From positions 76,218,121-76,282,120 of the forward strand of contig CM023481.1 of assembly GCA_013339685.2 (NCBI GenBank): a stretch of 64,000 bases of DNA, in the 5' to 3' direction. Within the stretch, counting starts at the first letter, position 1; each line of letters starts with the position of its first letter. The notes below the pieces were generated by a model, which saw nothing but the letters and a program-made list of their open reading frames with translations, made no database searches and was not told the origin of the DNA. The stretch is from Hyalomma asiaticum. Lineage: Eukaryota; Arthropoda; Arachnida; Ixodida; Ixodidae. This document shows positions 32,241-43,936 of this stretch, piece after piece. A program made the translations under genes and the position numbers.

Positions 32241-33265
32241 GTACACACACACAGTCAGACACACACATGTAGCCCATCGCTCTTGCGTGCTAGGCGACAC
32301 CACTGTCACAGCCACTTGTCTAAGTCTGCTTTTTTGAGAAACCTCAGTATTGCTTTCGTCGCCCTCAGCTACACATATAGGGAAGTATCGAACGGTTCCT
32401 TGAGGCGCCAAGCAAACAAGCAAGCTACCACTAGGCTATACGGCGGCTTCTCCCACACCGATATACATCGTAAATAAACCTGTTGCATCAGCACTTGTGA
32501 TGATACTGCTTGTGTAACGTGAATTGAGGTTATAATGTGTGGTAAGCGCTACCATAGCAATACATGTTTTGCTACACATTCCGTATGCTTTTGTGCAACT
32601 TTTATCCCTCGCGTAGAAATTCTTCAACGAACGACGCTAATGACGGCACATCAACACACAGTATGGTGTGTTTTTCTTCGCCAAAACAGATGTCTCTACT
32701 TTGCACTAACATGGGCGCATGTCAACGATACATCATACTATTCAGTTGCCACGCTACTCTCGACGTTCCCGGCTAGCCCACGCTAAGCATACGCATGAGT
32801 GCGTACTATAGCTTTGCACAAAATCCCGCTTGTAACTGTTGGCTAGATGCCAAGGTTGGTCTTGCTCACTGACTGCTTCCCATGACGCCGATTCCCACAG
32901 TACGTGGTATCTGCCAGATTTTGTGCTCATGGTGGCACATTGACCTTTTCTAGGCGTGACGTGAGGCGGAAAAGGGTGGACCTCGCGCGTCTGACACGGG
33001 AGCAAGTGTAAAAAATCGCCTCTGCTCGGAGCAAGCCCGGCCTAAACACGGCCACCGTGGTCGGGTGTCGCGAAACACACCAAGTATTTAAAAATCTTGA
33101 TTGGTTATATAGCAAATTGCTAAGTACGTATCTGAACGTTAGCACCAGCCGAGTTAGGCAGGAAATCTCTAGTTATGGCAGACGTTTTGGGCTAGCAATT
33201 TTACAAATTGTGGTGAAGAAAAAAAAGCTAATTTCTGAAAAGCCGCTCTTGAATGTTCAGCTTTG

Positions 33266-33320
33266 AACGTTCCATAATATATTTTGCAAGATGCAAAATA
33301 TATTATTGAAATGGAACGTT
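33266..33320. repeat. AT-rich hairpin
   Basis: AACGTTCCATAATATATTTT... pairs with ...AAAATATATTATTGAAATGG and AACGTT, with a 5-nt bulge and a 3-nt loop. It is not adjacent to a gene, so no terminator role is implied. Confidence 0.6.
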
Positions 33321-33889
33321 ATTTAAAAAGCTGCATTGGAATGTTATACGAAATATGATGACGTACTGCTATTCATGGAACTGTCATTATACACGAAGAG
33401 CCGTTACTGTCAAACTTCTGCATCATACTGCATACAGCAAATAAACGTAGCGGCCAATGCAACCATTCTCAGTTTACGGAAAAAAAAACTGTTCGAAGAT
33501 ATCTTACGCACATGTAAGCGGGACAGAATCCGCCAATGTGTACTGAATATTCCAGATTATGTGCTCTAAATTATTGTGTCATGTACTGAATGTCTTCCTT
33601 TTCAATACACAGGCAATTAATTGTCACCCGCCATGGCGTGCTGATTCACTCACAGAAAGCGCCGAAACATTTTCAAAAAAATGTTCTGACTACGTGTTGT
33701 GAGTTCAAGAATATTAGCAGCCGAAAGCTGCCGAAAAAGATTTATAAAGTTAATAAAACCAGAAAGGACCCACGTGTCTGGTGTTGGTGTCCTTTCGCAG
33801 CTGCCAAGTGCGCTCGTAGAGAGGACGACAAGCGGGATGGCGTTTCCTCTTCACACATCAACAAACGCGTTGCCACAGCCGCATCATTA

Positions 33890-34315
33890 ATCTTTTGTAG
33901 CGTTGGCTACACTGGCCGAGCTGGAGCAGTTTCGCGTGCGCGTCCGATAGCCGTACTGCGCATGCGCGAGAAGCAGTGATGTCACACAGCTGTCATACAA
34001 CGGGGAGGAGGAGGAAAAGAAAAACCGAAGGACAGGGAGGTTAGCCAGTTGTCAGACAGGCTGGCTGGCATTTGCCAGTGTGGTACAGCCATGGAGAAGG
34101 AGAGAGCCGTCTTTGTGACAATAGAGAAGCAACGTGACGTTGAGCAAAAATAAATATACAGTTGTCGCATAATGCGTATACCGTGTGTGGGTCACTGAAG
34201 CAGCAGTAAGCATGATAATCGAGCTAATCCTAGACAACCAGGAAAGCTAAGAATAATCAGCTGGACCTTAGCTAACGTAACGTATATCCTGGCATAGCCG
34301 AGCTAAGCTACTGCA
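33890..34315. repeat. Dispersed repeat C, copy 1
   Basis: It begins TGTAGCGTTGGCTACACTGG, passes CAGTGATGTCACACAGCT and TTTGCCAGTGTGGTACAGCC, and ends TCCTGGCATAGCCGAGCTAA. The same blocks occur in the same order at 34,800-35,385. A different repeat (GGAGGTTAGCCAGT) is lodged near its middle. The small ORF of copy 2 is not maintained here. Confidence 0.6.
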
Positions 34316-34799
34316 ATTTCTTTCTTTTTCTTTTTTGTTTTGCGCCAGAGGAAAATTTAGCGCTAGTGACGCTATTCCCGATTGCGTGGGGGGTGTGCCA
34401 GGTGCCCTGGTTAGGCAGTCTAACCCAGGTACCTAAACGCATAGTTCATAATTTATTCTGATCTGCGAACACTGAGCGCGTCCGCCATGTTCTTAGGGAA
34501 GCATTCGCTGAATCGTCAGCTAGCGCTAGCATCAGAACAGGCCTAGACACAGTCGTTAAATCTGCTTTCGGCCCAAGAAAGCGCGGCAGTTTCCTGCTAC
34601 ATCCAGTTGCGAAAGGTCAGTGGAGTTCACTGTGCTCCAAAAAGCCGACGAGAACACAATAATGAAGTCTAGCACTTTTAAGTGCCCGCCAGGGAGGCAG
34701 CTGCTACAAGGCGTACTCCTTTGCAACGGAAATACTACAACGAAATTTCTTCTTTCGTAACGCGTACCTGAGATCTGGGGTAAGCGTTAAACAAAATTT
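34316..34799. other. No recognisable gene
   Basis: Sequence between the two copies of repeat C; no family recognised. Confidence 0.4.
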
Positions 34800-35385
34800 T
34801 ATTATTGTAGCGTTAGCTACACTGGCCTAGCCAAGCCCGTTTCGCGCGGCACATCAAGAGCCGTGCTGCGAATGCGCAAGGATCAGTGATGTCACACAGC
34901 TTGCGCACCGGAGCCACCGGAGCCGGCACCTCTCGCGCACTCCGCCGCCGCCGGTATGCGCATTCCAGAGGAGTGACGTCGTAGCCGTGGTAGACGCACT
35001 GGCGCCGGCGCGCGCTCGCTGTGCAGTCGCCGTCTGACACTGCGCTGGAGCCGCTGCGCTCCTGACTGGCGTTTGCCAGTGTGGTATAGCCATGGAGAAG
35101 GAGAGCGCAAATGCTGCTCAACAGCGCAGAAGAGCGGAGAAGCTTGACTCACCGGATCCCGAAGTAGTTGCCTGGCAATTAGCGGTTGAGCGTAGGAGGA
35201 ATGAACAGAAGGCTAAACGTGCTGCGGAGACACTGGAGCAAAGGGACAAACGTCTAGCAAAGCGGCGTCGCCAGGAGGCTGAGCGACGTGCCCGACCACC
35301 CCTGCAGCAACAACAAAAATCAGCTGAACCTTTGCTAACGCTACGTATGTCCTGGCATAGCCGAGCTAAGCCACTGGACAATTAT
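34800..35385. repeat. Dispersed repeat C, copy 2
   Basis: Same landmarks as copy 1 (TGTAGCGTTAGCTACACTGG ... CAGTGATGTCACACAGCT ... TTTGCCAGTGTGGTATAGCC ... TCCTGGCATAGCCGAGCTAA) but GC-richer, and longer in the middle, where it carries a small basic ORF. Both copies share orientation and lie ~900 bp apart. Confidence 0.65.
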
Positions 35386-35421
35386 TGTCCAGGTGGGCCG
35401 AGCGTGAAACGTATTAGATAA
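35092..35421 (+). CDS. Small basic ORF inside repeat C (STPR-like?)
   Basis: A 109-residue frame starting at ATG in GCCATGGAG, a good initiation context. It is rich in Arg, Lys, Glu, Gln and Ala. A segment near residues 40-70 (AAETLEQRDKRLAKRRRQEA) resembles the short Arg-rich helical units of STPR-type DNA-binding domains and similar N-terminal segments attached to some arthropod transposon proteins. The ORF ends beyond the repeat boundary, so the C-terminus is flanking DNA. Copy 1 of the repeat shares only the first few codons. It could be a remnant of the parent element's protein or a chance frame in GC-rich DNA. Confidence 0.35.
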   Translation: MEKESANAAQQRRRAEKLDSPDPEVVAWQLAVERRRNEQKAKRAAETLEQRDKRLAKRRRQEAERRARPPLQQQQKSAEPLLTLRMSWHSRAKPLDNYCPGGPSVKRIR

Positions 35422-36219
35422 GCTCGCATGATGCTACAATGTTACACGCTGTTTACCATTGCCATTAGAAACGCGCCCCAGATATCGGAACCACATTGTT
35501 TTTGAGTGACGCGTCGGGAACGTCTGCATCTATACCAGCCCGCCAGGCGCAACAACTCTGCGCTGGCTCGGGGATGAATTAATCACATGGAGTGAGGAAA
35601 AGTTGCTCGATATTCTGACGTGAACGACAGCATGGATCGTCAAAGCAGCGATACGCTTTCTCCTCGCTAGAAAATACGAGATAAAGCTGTCACAAAAGAA
35701 CGAGGACACGACGACGCGCACAGTTTCAGTCCGTCTGCACATAGTTTCTGACGCGTTCGATGAAACCAGTAAAAATGTCTTCCAACATAACAGACCGTCA
35801 AAACTTTTTCAATTTTTTTTTTCATTTTACGCCTGCAGTTTAAGAAACAAAGAAGAACTCTACATGCTCCTCTAGCAGGGTAAAATCAGCAGACATTGCT
35901 GCTTTTACCCCGCTATCCTCACCAGAACTGGTACATTTTTCTGTTGTGTCACAAGTATACCAATGTTGTAATGTGTTATTATGTACCGTTTGTGGGGGAA
36001 ATAAGCCAATTCCAATTAAAAAAGTTCCTCACGAAACCACGAATTTGATGTGCTCACGTTTTCTAAAACCTGGTATGCCAGTAGTTCCGACGTTGTACCA
36101 CTCATTGGTCACAATTGTGGGGCATTGTACCTTCAAGGTAAGAAAGATGCACTCTATATCAAGAAATATTTGCGTATGACGTTCACAGCCGCAGTTCACA
36201 GCTATGCTGCCGGGCTGTG

Positions 36220-36860
36220 AAGAGCTATTTATTATAACGAGGCATTTTGTTCTGGGCGTTGTCTATCGTACCCCCTTCCCCCCCCCCCCCTCTGGGTATA
36301 TGGCAGAATCTCCTTTTTTTACTTTTTTGAATCTGTACTGCATGACCTTTGTTCGGCACAAACGCCGGTTGTAATATTGGGTGACCTTCTACAGTCCTGT
36401 CCTCCAGTTAACTAACTTTTTGTATTCAAGTGGTTTTTCCAAACTCATTAACGTGCTGACGCGTATCACGAGCTCCTGCGAATCTCTCATTGACCTATGC
36501 TTCACAATATCGGTGGGAAATGCTACTACTTCAGGTGTTATAGCCTGCGACATAAGTGATCACTTGTCTATTGCATGATTCCAAAAGCATCAGTATATTC
36601 AGAATGTATTTCTAACGCTACCACAACTTTGCGCGTTATAAAGCAGGATCGCATTCAGTACTTTCGCGAGTTAGCGTCTTGCATAGACTGCTATCAACTC
36701 TTGAGACAGAGAGATAGCAACCCTAATTCGTTACATGACGTTTTCTTCAACAAGTTCACAGCACTTTAGGAATGTCCATTTCCAGTGAAAGTACGACGGA
36801 AGTGCAAAAAGGCCAAGCACCCGGTCTCTTTTTGGACGCATTTCTAAACGTAACAAAATT
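36220..36860 (+). pseudogene. CR1/L2/Jockey-like LINE, endonuclease fragment
   Basis: Readable across shifts: LGVVYRTPF near 36,255, a decayed GDFN region at ~36,375, then NFLYSSGFSKLINVLTRIT, SLIDLCFT, TSGVI and CDISDHLSI (36,410-36,575), the classic end of the LINE endonuclease (I-D-L-x-F, S-D-H). The linker towards the RT continues to about 36,850. Two or more indels are present. It may belong to the same family as the fragments at 19.4 and 30.6 kb. Confidence 0.75.
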
Positions 36861-37809
36861 TCACTAAGTTCTTAACCAGCAAAGATGCAGAAATCTGGAA
36901 ATAGTGAGCGCCACCTGGATTTTCCCAGCCAAAAACTCTCGTGCGCAGGTTGCTTTCGTGTTCTACGCGCGTGCACATGTCCACATTCCGTCACGCCATT
37001 CATCCCGTTCAGCGTCCGTCCCCGCCTTTCTTTTGCTTCTGCCCCTGTCTCTCTAAATCGTCCAACTGCCTTTGAGTCCGCTCGCTCCCCGCAAAATTTC
37101 TGAGAAGCTTTTGTGGTGCTGGCGCATGTCGGATGGAGCGTGCAGACGTGAATGCGCTTAGGGCAGGAAAGCAATCTGTAGACGAGAGTTTTTGGCTGGG
37201 AAGCATCCTTGCGGGAAAGCCAACTTACAGATTTTTGCAAATGGTCAATTCCGAAATTGTTTAACTGCGAATATTTAGAGCCAGAGACCAGTACGGTTCA
37301 AACAAATTTGTCCAAATTTATTTTGACCCTCGAAAAACTTTGTGCACCCTCAAAGAGCTCTTCTCCTTCAAAGAAAAAGTTGTGACACACTTACTGAAAT
37401 AACTCTAGGCGACAGGTCTGTAAGAGTGTCACGGAATGACATTGTCCCTGGGCGGACTAAGTGGACATTCGCGGTATTCACGCACAGGCGACGTCAGTAG
37501 CCCTTCGACCCCTTCCGAAGAACACCGGGGGGGAGGGGGGGTCGCTTTCCGAGCTTGGAACCACCAACTTGGCGCTTTCTCACAGGCGTCCCTGGACAGA
37601 TTCTTCGAACACCGCAGACGCGGTGCTTTCGGTCCGCATTGTAAGCGCGCACCGTTCTGTCAGCACTAACCACGTGCGGATAGTACGCTTTTGTGTTGTC
37701 CTCGGCACCGAGACATACAGGCTAATGTGTGGCGCAGACAGCTTTCTTATGGCAGGCTAAACAGGATCCCCACGTCTCGGTTACTTACGGTAGAGTGTAC
37801 TAGAAGCTT

Positions 37810-38373
37810 TTGAGTGGCGCGACCGCGGCGCTCTTCCCTTGCTTGCCCCTTGCCCAACTTGCGGCGAAAGTAGCGGCGGCGCTGTCATCGCCCAACCTAC
37901 CCAGGTTTGCTCGGCGGCATGGTAGCCTCTGTAGTCGGCATCTCTGTTTTGGGTCGCGAAATGGCAAAAAAAAACAACGTTTAAACCATTGTTACGCGCC
38001 AGGTTGCACAGCTAGATATCCGCGTGTGCAACAAAGTCGCAAGTTATCCCTTTTTAAGGCCCCGAAAGACGTGAAATCTTGCGATTTCGGTGGTCTTCTG
38101 TACCCTTCTCCGAAACTTTTTGTCTTTATTAGTGAACTTGAAGACATTTTCACTGGTTGTTTTAGTAAGAGTGACTCACACAAAGATAGCAGCTTGGATG
38201 TCCTGGCAGTGATCAACAGGAGAAGCATTGGAGGTGCTGGTTGCAAGTCAGTAACTGCTAAGTTGATCAGCTTTTACGTGGTCAGGCATATGCATTTCTA
38301 TATAAAGGGTCTTAACAAGTAGCGGGATGAGAAACGAAGAAGCGCACAGCAGCAGCTGAAACTTAGGCTATAA
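37810..38373 (+). pseudogene. Internally deleted THAP/P-element-type transposase relic
   Basis: The open frame reaches TAG at 38,320. It starts without an ATG; an ATG at 37,961 is out of frame across a 9-A run. Residues 60-87 give the start of a THAP zinc finger (HCYAPGC, i.e. C-x4-C, then SLFKAPKD), which would read DNA. The rest of the finger (invariant Trp, C-x2-H) is missing. From residue 98 the sequence is C-terminal transposase-like: PKLFVFISELEDIF..., then LISFYVVRHMHFYIKGLNK. After the TAG the same frame continues with DEKRRSAQQQLKLRL to TAA at 38,373, so the TAG is premature. The joint suggests loss of the whole catalytic core, like deletion derivatives of P elements. A repressor role is only conceivable, not shown. 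Confidence 0.6.
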
Positions 38374-38399
38374 ATTGCTGCATTGGCATAAAAAAGATG

Positions 38400-40950
38400 T
38401 CAGTTTCCGTGCATATGTTATTGCACTCTTAATTTTTTAAAGGGGCACCAAGAAGAGAGACGATTTTTCCGAGAAGAGGTTTGTAAGCAAGAAAACGTGC
38501 AAATTCTGACGCGAAATCTGGAAATAAAATTTGATCTTGAATCTTTTTGTATTAATAAACCTGTGATGGTTAATTTAGCAGCTTTAGGGTTCTCAGAGCA
38601 CAATTACTCTAACTAAGCCGATTCATTGTTCCGCTTTAGAGTCGGTTTAAACGATTTTGCAACGATAATAACATCTTTTTTTATTTAAATGCATTTTAGG
38701 AAGACAACCTAAGCTCTGCCATTCTGTTTTGTTTTATGTTATATTGTGTATCCTGGCTCTATAATTTTGTGCTTTTTATCATTTTAATTGCAAATGTATT
38801 GTTTGTATAAGTATGCGAACCTTGTATTTTCACGTTATCAATTGTTAATACGACTTTGTTTTGCAGTGCGTTGCTTATTTAACTCTCGAGATCTTGCACT
38901 GCTATGTTTCACTGAAGGCGTTTTTCTGCAGTATTACGTATGTGCATTTTTGTGGGTCCTACAAAAATAAACGCATTCCCATATTAAAATGATGAAAGGG
39001 AGCTTTGGGAAAACTCTGCTGTTCTTCAGACAGTGACAATGTCAATAAAGCCTGCTTTTGTTGTGAGTGAACGCAACCACAAGCAACGCGCCTTTTATTT
39101 GATTTCAACATTGGTGTTTTATATACGTGGAACGGGCGAGGAGTCCTTCGTCTTATGTGCGACACATTCCTTTTTTTTTTCGAGGGGGAGGGGGGGATGA
39201 GGGATGCCTCCGATGTGTACCGGCTAGCTGGTTTCTCGTGTAAAAAGTGTACACTGTAAAAAAAAAAGGGGGGGGGGGGGGGAACGCGCTCGTTATGCGG
39301 TACGATGTGCTACACTACTTCAAGCTGCAATACAGTCGGCGGCAACTTCAATAACAATAATGTCAAATAATATTTATTTGCATTAAAATTTTTGGAAAGG
39401 GGGCGTATAACAAGGAATGAAAACGATCATCCTGGGCGCGACGGAGAGGTACCAACGCGTACGCGGAACGACTGCCAGCCATCCGCCCGGGAAGATTGGT
39501 CGACGCCAGCGCCACCGCATCATTCCACGCTGAAACGGCCGCGCACAGGCAGGCGCTCGCGCCACTCAAAAGTTCTAGTACACTCTACTTACGGGCTGTC
39601 AATCAAGGGAGACGAAGGAAGATGGCGACTCGGCGACCATGAGAACGTGTTTGGGCTCTCTCCCGTGCACTAAATGACCGATTCCAAAAACCCTACGGCG
39701 CGTGCGCCGAACAGGCGCGACGTGAGTTCCCCTTGAGGCGACCCAACCGAACTAGGCGCGATTGGAAAAACACCACGGCCCGATCCAGCGTCGCGACTAC
39801 TTCGGACGGAGTGGCGCAGTAAACATGAGTCGCGCGCGTCCATTTTGTCGTATTCCTTGTAATCTCGTCACTTTCGGAGCCCACACTATTTTCTATGGAA
39901 AAGGAAACTCGGGCTTCTTCCATGGGCGAAAGCGAAGAGCAGGGCTGTCTGAATATCTGCCGTGTAGCTTGAAAACTCAGACGGCTCACTGTGGCAGACA
40001 AAAGAAAATTCCTGAATACATGGGCGCGCTTGATCCCTGGCAATTTATTTCGACCAGCAGTCTTCAGGTCCCCATTGTTGAAAAGCTGCAACGCGACATT
40101 CTGGCATCTCTCGCTGCCCCTATATGAGACAAAAAAAGAAACCGTTGCGGTATGCTCGCACAAAAAGTTGTCGCAGCTTTTTTAAAGCGTTTACGCCGAT
40201 GAGCGCTTTCTTTAGTTTAGAACTTGGCAAGCGAACCATGAGCAACTGAGACACCTAACTTGGTCAATTTGCATCTCTAAGGAAATAAGACCACGCAGGT
40301 TGAGCCAGCCTGGGTAAATATCCATACTAAACGCCTGTTTATTCTAAACCACGGGAAAGCGTACGCCGACCACGCCTGCAGCGAGATGCCCCCCCCCCCG
40401 AACGCTTCAAACTGAACAAAGTGCTCGCGAAGTTCAGTGCGGCCACAGTTGAGTGTCTTATACATTCGTGTGATAGGCGGAGATGACGCACCTATACCTA
40501 CGCCATCGTAAGAGCGTGTTGCATGCCATTCACCAATTTCCGTCATTACATAAAGGAGAGAAAGTTTGTCGTACAAATAAATTGCCATACCCGGCAATGC
40601 GCTCGCAGTAAGCACCGCTGATGTGGCGCCCAGCTTTCGTGTAACACGCCCACGCCGCCCTTCTTTACAGATGCCTTTCAGGTCGTTCGGTAGCAGTCCT
40701 ACCTCATGGTAATATGTTGGGATGTCTGATGTTTAACTCGCTACATAGCTTTCGTCCTGTAGCGCCCACCATGCTCCTGACGAACGGTGGACATGTTCCA
40801 GTTCGAGTACTGCTAACCACCGTCGTGCGTTACAGAGCACTTCGAGGAATCCCGCATTCACACCGCATGTGCAGAATGGAAGGGCAAATTGTCTTTTTCG
40901 ATCAACGATATGATCGAAAGAAATAAAAAAAAACTAAAGTAACACACAAG
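38400..40950. other. No gene recognised; one CpG-rich patch
   Basis: Homopolymer runs lie at 39,170 (T) and 39,260-39,285 (A then G). Around 39,590-39,860 the sequence is CpG-rich, with AAGATGGCGAC at ~39,620 and overlapping frames on both strands (39,693-40,163 minus, 39,762-40,127 plus). This would suit a housekeeping-type promoter, but no coding exon is identified. Confidence 0.3.
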
Positions 40951-41034
40951 TTGGTATGGTAATGGCATGGCATTACGTCGCACGAGCTGCACACCAGCGC
41001 GAGCCTTGTTTTCCAACCAAGCTTAGTTTCTCGT

Positions 41035-42075
41035 TTTCCCCCGTAGGTGGCGCTCAAACAAAATGCGGACTGATGGTATTCAATGATCCGAACGACCAGA
41101 CCGTATCCATACAGGGCCGAGAATTACCGAGAGTAAGCGAATACAAGTACCTTGGCGTATGGGTAAATGAGGGTGATAGATACATGAAGGTACACGAAAA
41201 AGCCTTGGCAGCAAAGGGAAAAAGGAACGCAGCAATAATGAAGCACAGAGCGTTATGGGGACACAATAGGTACGAGGTGCTTAGGGGTCTGCGGAAAGGG
41301 GTAATGGTACCGGGGCTTACATTTGTGAACTCAGTGGTGTGCATGAGGCCAGATATACAATCGGGAACGGATGTGAATCAAAGAACTGTGGGACGCCTCG
41401 CGTTGGGTGCTCACGGGAAAACGACAAACGAGGCTGTAAAGGGCGATATGGGATGGGCGAGTTTTGAGGCAAGGGAAGCGCAGAGCAAAATAGGTTTGAA
41501 GAAAGGCTAAGGAATATGAAAGAGAGTAGGTGGGCAATGAAGGTGTTCCGCTATTTATATAGAAAGAGCGTTGACACGCAGTGGAGAAAGAGAACTAGGA
41601 GGCTCACCAGTAAATATACGGCTGTAAGAGAACTGACAACAAAGAGCGTAAAGGGAAAAGTCAGAGAGGCGGAGAAGATTTACTGGAGGGCAGCGATGGA
41701 AAAAAGGCCGACTCTGAATAACTACCGAGAGGGCAAAAACGAAATAAAGAGGAGGCATTTTATGATAATTCAAGAGGAAGCGCTTTATTGTTTGAAGCGA
41801 GATCGGGCTGCCTTAGAACGCGTATTTATAAAGCGAAATTCAGTAAAGAAGAAGAAAAATATGCACATGCTGTGAGGAAGATAGGGAAACGACGGAGCAT
41901 GTTCTGATTGAATGCGGAAATATCCGCCCAGGTGTACGTTTGGGCACCACCCTACAGGAAGCCTTGGGTTTTAGGGCGAACAACGGGAAGCTGAACATAG
42001 CCGCGATTGAAATAAGTAAGAGACGGTTAGAATACTGGTGGCAGAAAACTAGAGAGAACGGACAAAAATAATTAT
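41035..42075 (+). pseudogene. LINE RT thumb and C-terminal tail, 5'-truncated
   Basis: It starts inside the RT just after the palm: KCGLMVFN, then EYKYLGVWVNEGDRY (the YKYLG motif), KALAAKGKRNAAI and VVPGLTF-like text, and runs to 41,510. It continues in the next frame (41,516-41,875) with a basic segment, then near 41,870 with CEEDRETTEHVLIEC, a C-x..-H-x4-C zinc-like tail, and RRLEYWWQKTR to a stop near 42,070. Two frame changes. The upstream limit at ~41,035 is abrupt, as in 5'-truncated insertions. Confidence 0.75.
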
Positions 42076-42229
42076 AGAGAAAAATAAGGACCTTCTGCCA
42101 TAAGGGGCAGGGAACTGGGCTATGAATTTCCGTTTTTTCTATAGTATGATCGATTTGATTGAAGTAAATTTAAAAGGCATGAGGAAAATTTAAAGAGAGA
42201 GAGAAAAAAAAAGTGCTTAAATCTTCTTA

Positions 42230-42435
42230 CTAGCTTGGTGGCGCACATGTCACCGCCCCGCTACAAAGGGGACGCTCATAGCATCCATCCATCTATCCAT
42301 CGTAGATCCGGGATCGTGATTCGGGAAAAGAAATGGTTGTAAACGAAAAAGAAATAAAGCTAGAGCTTGGTGGCCCGGCCACCGCCCGGTTATAAAGGGG
42401 ACGCTCCTAATATCCATCCATCCATCCATCGGTAA
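42230..42435 (-). repeat. Two copies of a short interspersed repeat with (CCAT)n edge
   Basis: AGCTTGGTGGC...CACCGCCC...AAAGGGGACGCTC...ATCCATCCATC occurs at ~42,232-42,302 and again at ~42,361-42,432, 129 bp apart and in the same orientation. Each ends in a CCAT microsatellite. This resembles abundant tick short interspersed sequences (from memory). Confidence 0.6.
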
Positions 42436-42802
42436 ATTGCGAGAGGTATATTTTTGGGCGGAGCCAAAAATGCAATGCTGGAACAAATGTCAATCAATCA
42501 ATCAATCAAAAATCTTTTATTTTCACCATTTCATACATAAGGTGAAAAAGGGAGAACCGGAGAAAAAGCCGAAAGTTCTTCGGCTTGACAAAGCTCCGGT
42601 CCCCCAGGCAGACAGTGGTGATGTTGGTTTCAAAACAATGGAAGAAAGCATGTTACAAAGTGTAAAGCATTAAAGAAATAATAACATTTCAACTGAATAT
42701 AACATGAACATTGGGATGAAAGGAAGGGAAGTGTATAAATGAAAACAAGTATACAGCAACTACAAAGTACAACCGAGAAACACGCATACATAGTATCCAT
42801 AG

Positions 42803-43936
42803 CTACAGGAACAAGTCCAACATTTTATTTTTGTTTAGCGGTAACACATCAACACTTTGTTTGTTGAAATGATTAAGCAGGGAAGGCAGTGTATGGCAAA
42901 GGCGCTGTTGTCCATAATTAGTACGCGAAAAAGGGATTTGCCATGGGGCCTGACGGCGATATGAATATGTACTTTTATTTTCTTGTAGATCTGCGAGGGT
43001 TAGAAATGAATCTATTTTTCCTAGCATAGCACTCTTGTAGCATTGCAGAGTTTTCAGTTTCCAAATGTCACCAGCTTTTATTATTTTAATTTGCCGGAAA
43101 AGCTCTTCCGTATGTTCGGAGAAAGAAACATTTGCAATGGCTCGAACTGCTTTCTTTTGAAGTGTTTCCAGCATCCGAATATTTTGTGCGGTGGTGTTAC
43201 CCCATATGAGTGAGCAGTAAGTGAGGTGTGAGTGGAAGAGAGCATGATAAATGAGGCGCTTAATTTTATAGGGTAATGTATTTCGATAGCGATTTAAAAG
43301 ACCAACAACTTTTCGCACTTTTGCACAAATATTGCCAACATGATCATTCCAAGACATGTGTGCTGTGAATATAACTCCGAGTGTTTTCATAGAGGACGTA
43401 ATGGTAATCGTATACGGACCTAGAACAATGTTATCTGGGAATGTAGTAGAACTTCCTTGGGCACGGAAAATGACACATTTTGTTTTGGCTTCATTGAGAA
43501 TCAAGCAGTTTGCCTTTGACCAGCGTTGAATTTTGTTACAGACAGTGCTAGCTATAGGCGTTATTTCTTCTAAGTCTTTTCCTGTAAAGAAAATGGAGCA
43601 GTCATCTGCATATGCGACAAACTTACACATATCACTAATTTCTACAATATCATTAATGTAATAAAGAAAAAATATCGGGCCAAGGATGCTACCTTGAGGC
43701 ACACCCGCTGTTATAGGTTTTGTTTGTGACCTGTTGTCGTTAATTTCAACAAACTGATGTCGACTTTTTAAATAAGAGCGAATAAGTTCAAGTGTTATTC
43801 CTCGGAAACCGTATCGTTCTAGTTTCGTAAGCAACAGTTGGTGGTTGACTCTATCAAAAGCTTTGCTAAAGTCTAAGTATAACCCTAACGTTAGAAGCTT
43901 TTTTTCAATGTTCTGAAGAATGAGATCCTTTTGCAT
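42803..43936 (-). CDS. LINE RT, C-terminal part (frame 2), catalytic YADD intact
   Basis: 377 residues. It carries LDFSKAFDRVNH (21-32), AGVPQGSILGP (77-87), the catalytic YADD (109-112), a MKTLGVIFTAHMSW thumb block and the LTYCSLIWGN, ILETLQKKAVRAI-like tail motifs, ending with an N-K-x-K-like hydrophilic end and a normal stop. No internal stop. The ATG used here is internal to the original protein. With its other half this is among the least-decayed elements in the window. Confidence 0.85.
   Translation of the reverse strand: MQKDLILQNIEKKLLTLGLYLDFSKAFDRVNHQLLLTKLERYGFRGITLELIRSYLKSRHQFVEINDNRSQTKPITAGVPQGSILGPIFFLYYINDIVEISDMCKFVAYADDCSIFFTGKDLEEITPIASTVCNKIQRWSKANCLILNEAKTKCVIFRAQGSSTTFPDNIVLGPYTITITSSMKTLGVIFTAHMSWNDHVGNICAKVRKVVGLLNRYRNTLPYKIKRLIYHALFHSHLTYCSLIWGNTTAQNIRMLETLQKKAVRAIANVSFSEHTEELFRQIKIIKAGDIWKLKTLQCYKSAMLGKIDSFLTLADLQENKSTYSYRRQAPWQIPFSRTNYGQQRLCHTLPSLLNHFNKQSVDVLPLNKNKMLDLFL

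Noticed and set aside
39693..40163. 156-codon minus and 121-codon plus frames facing each other
   Set aside because: No family motif on either strand; CpG-rich composition explains few stops.
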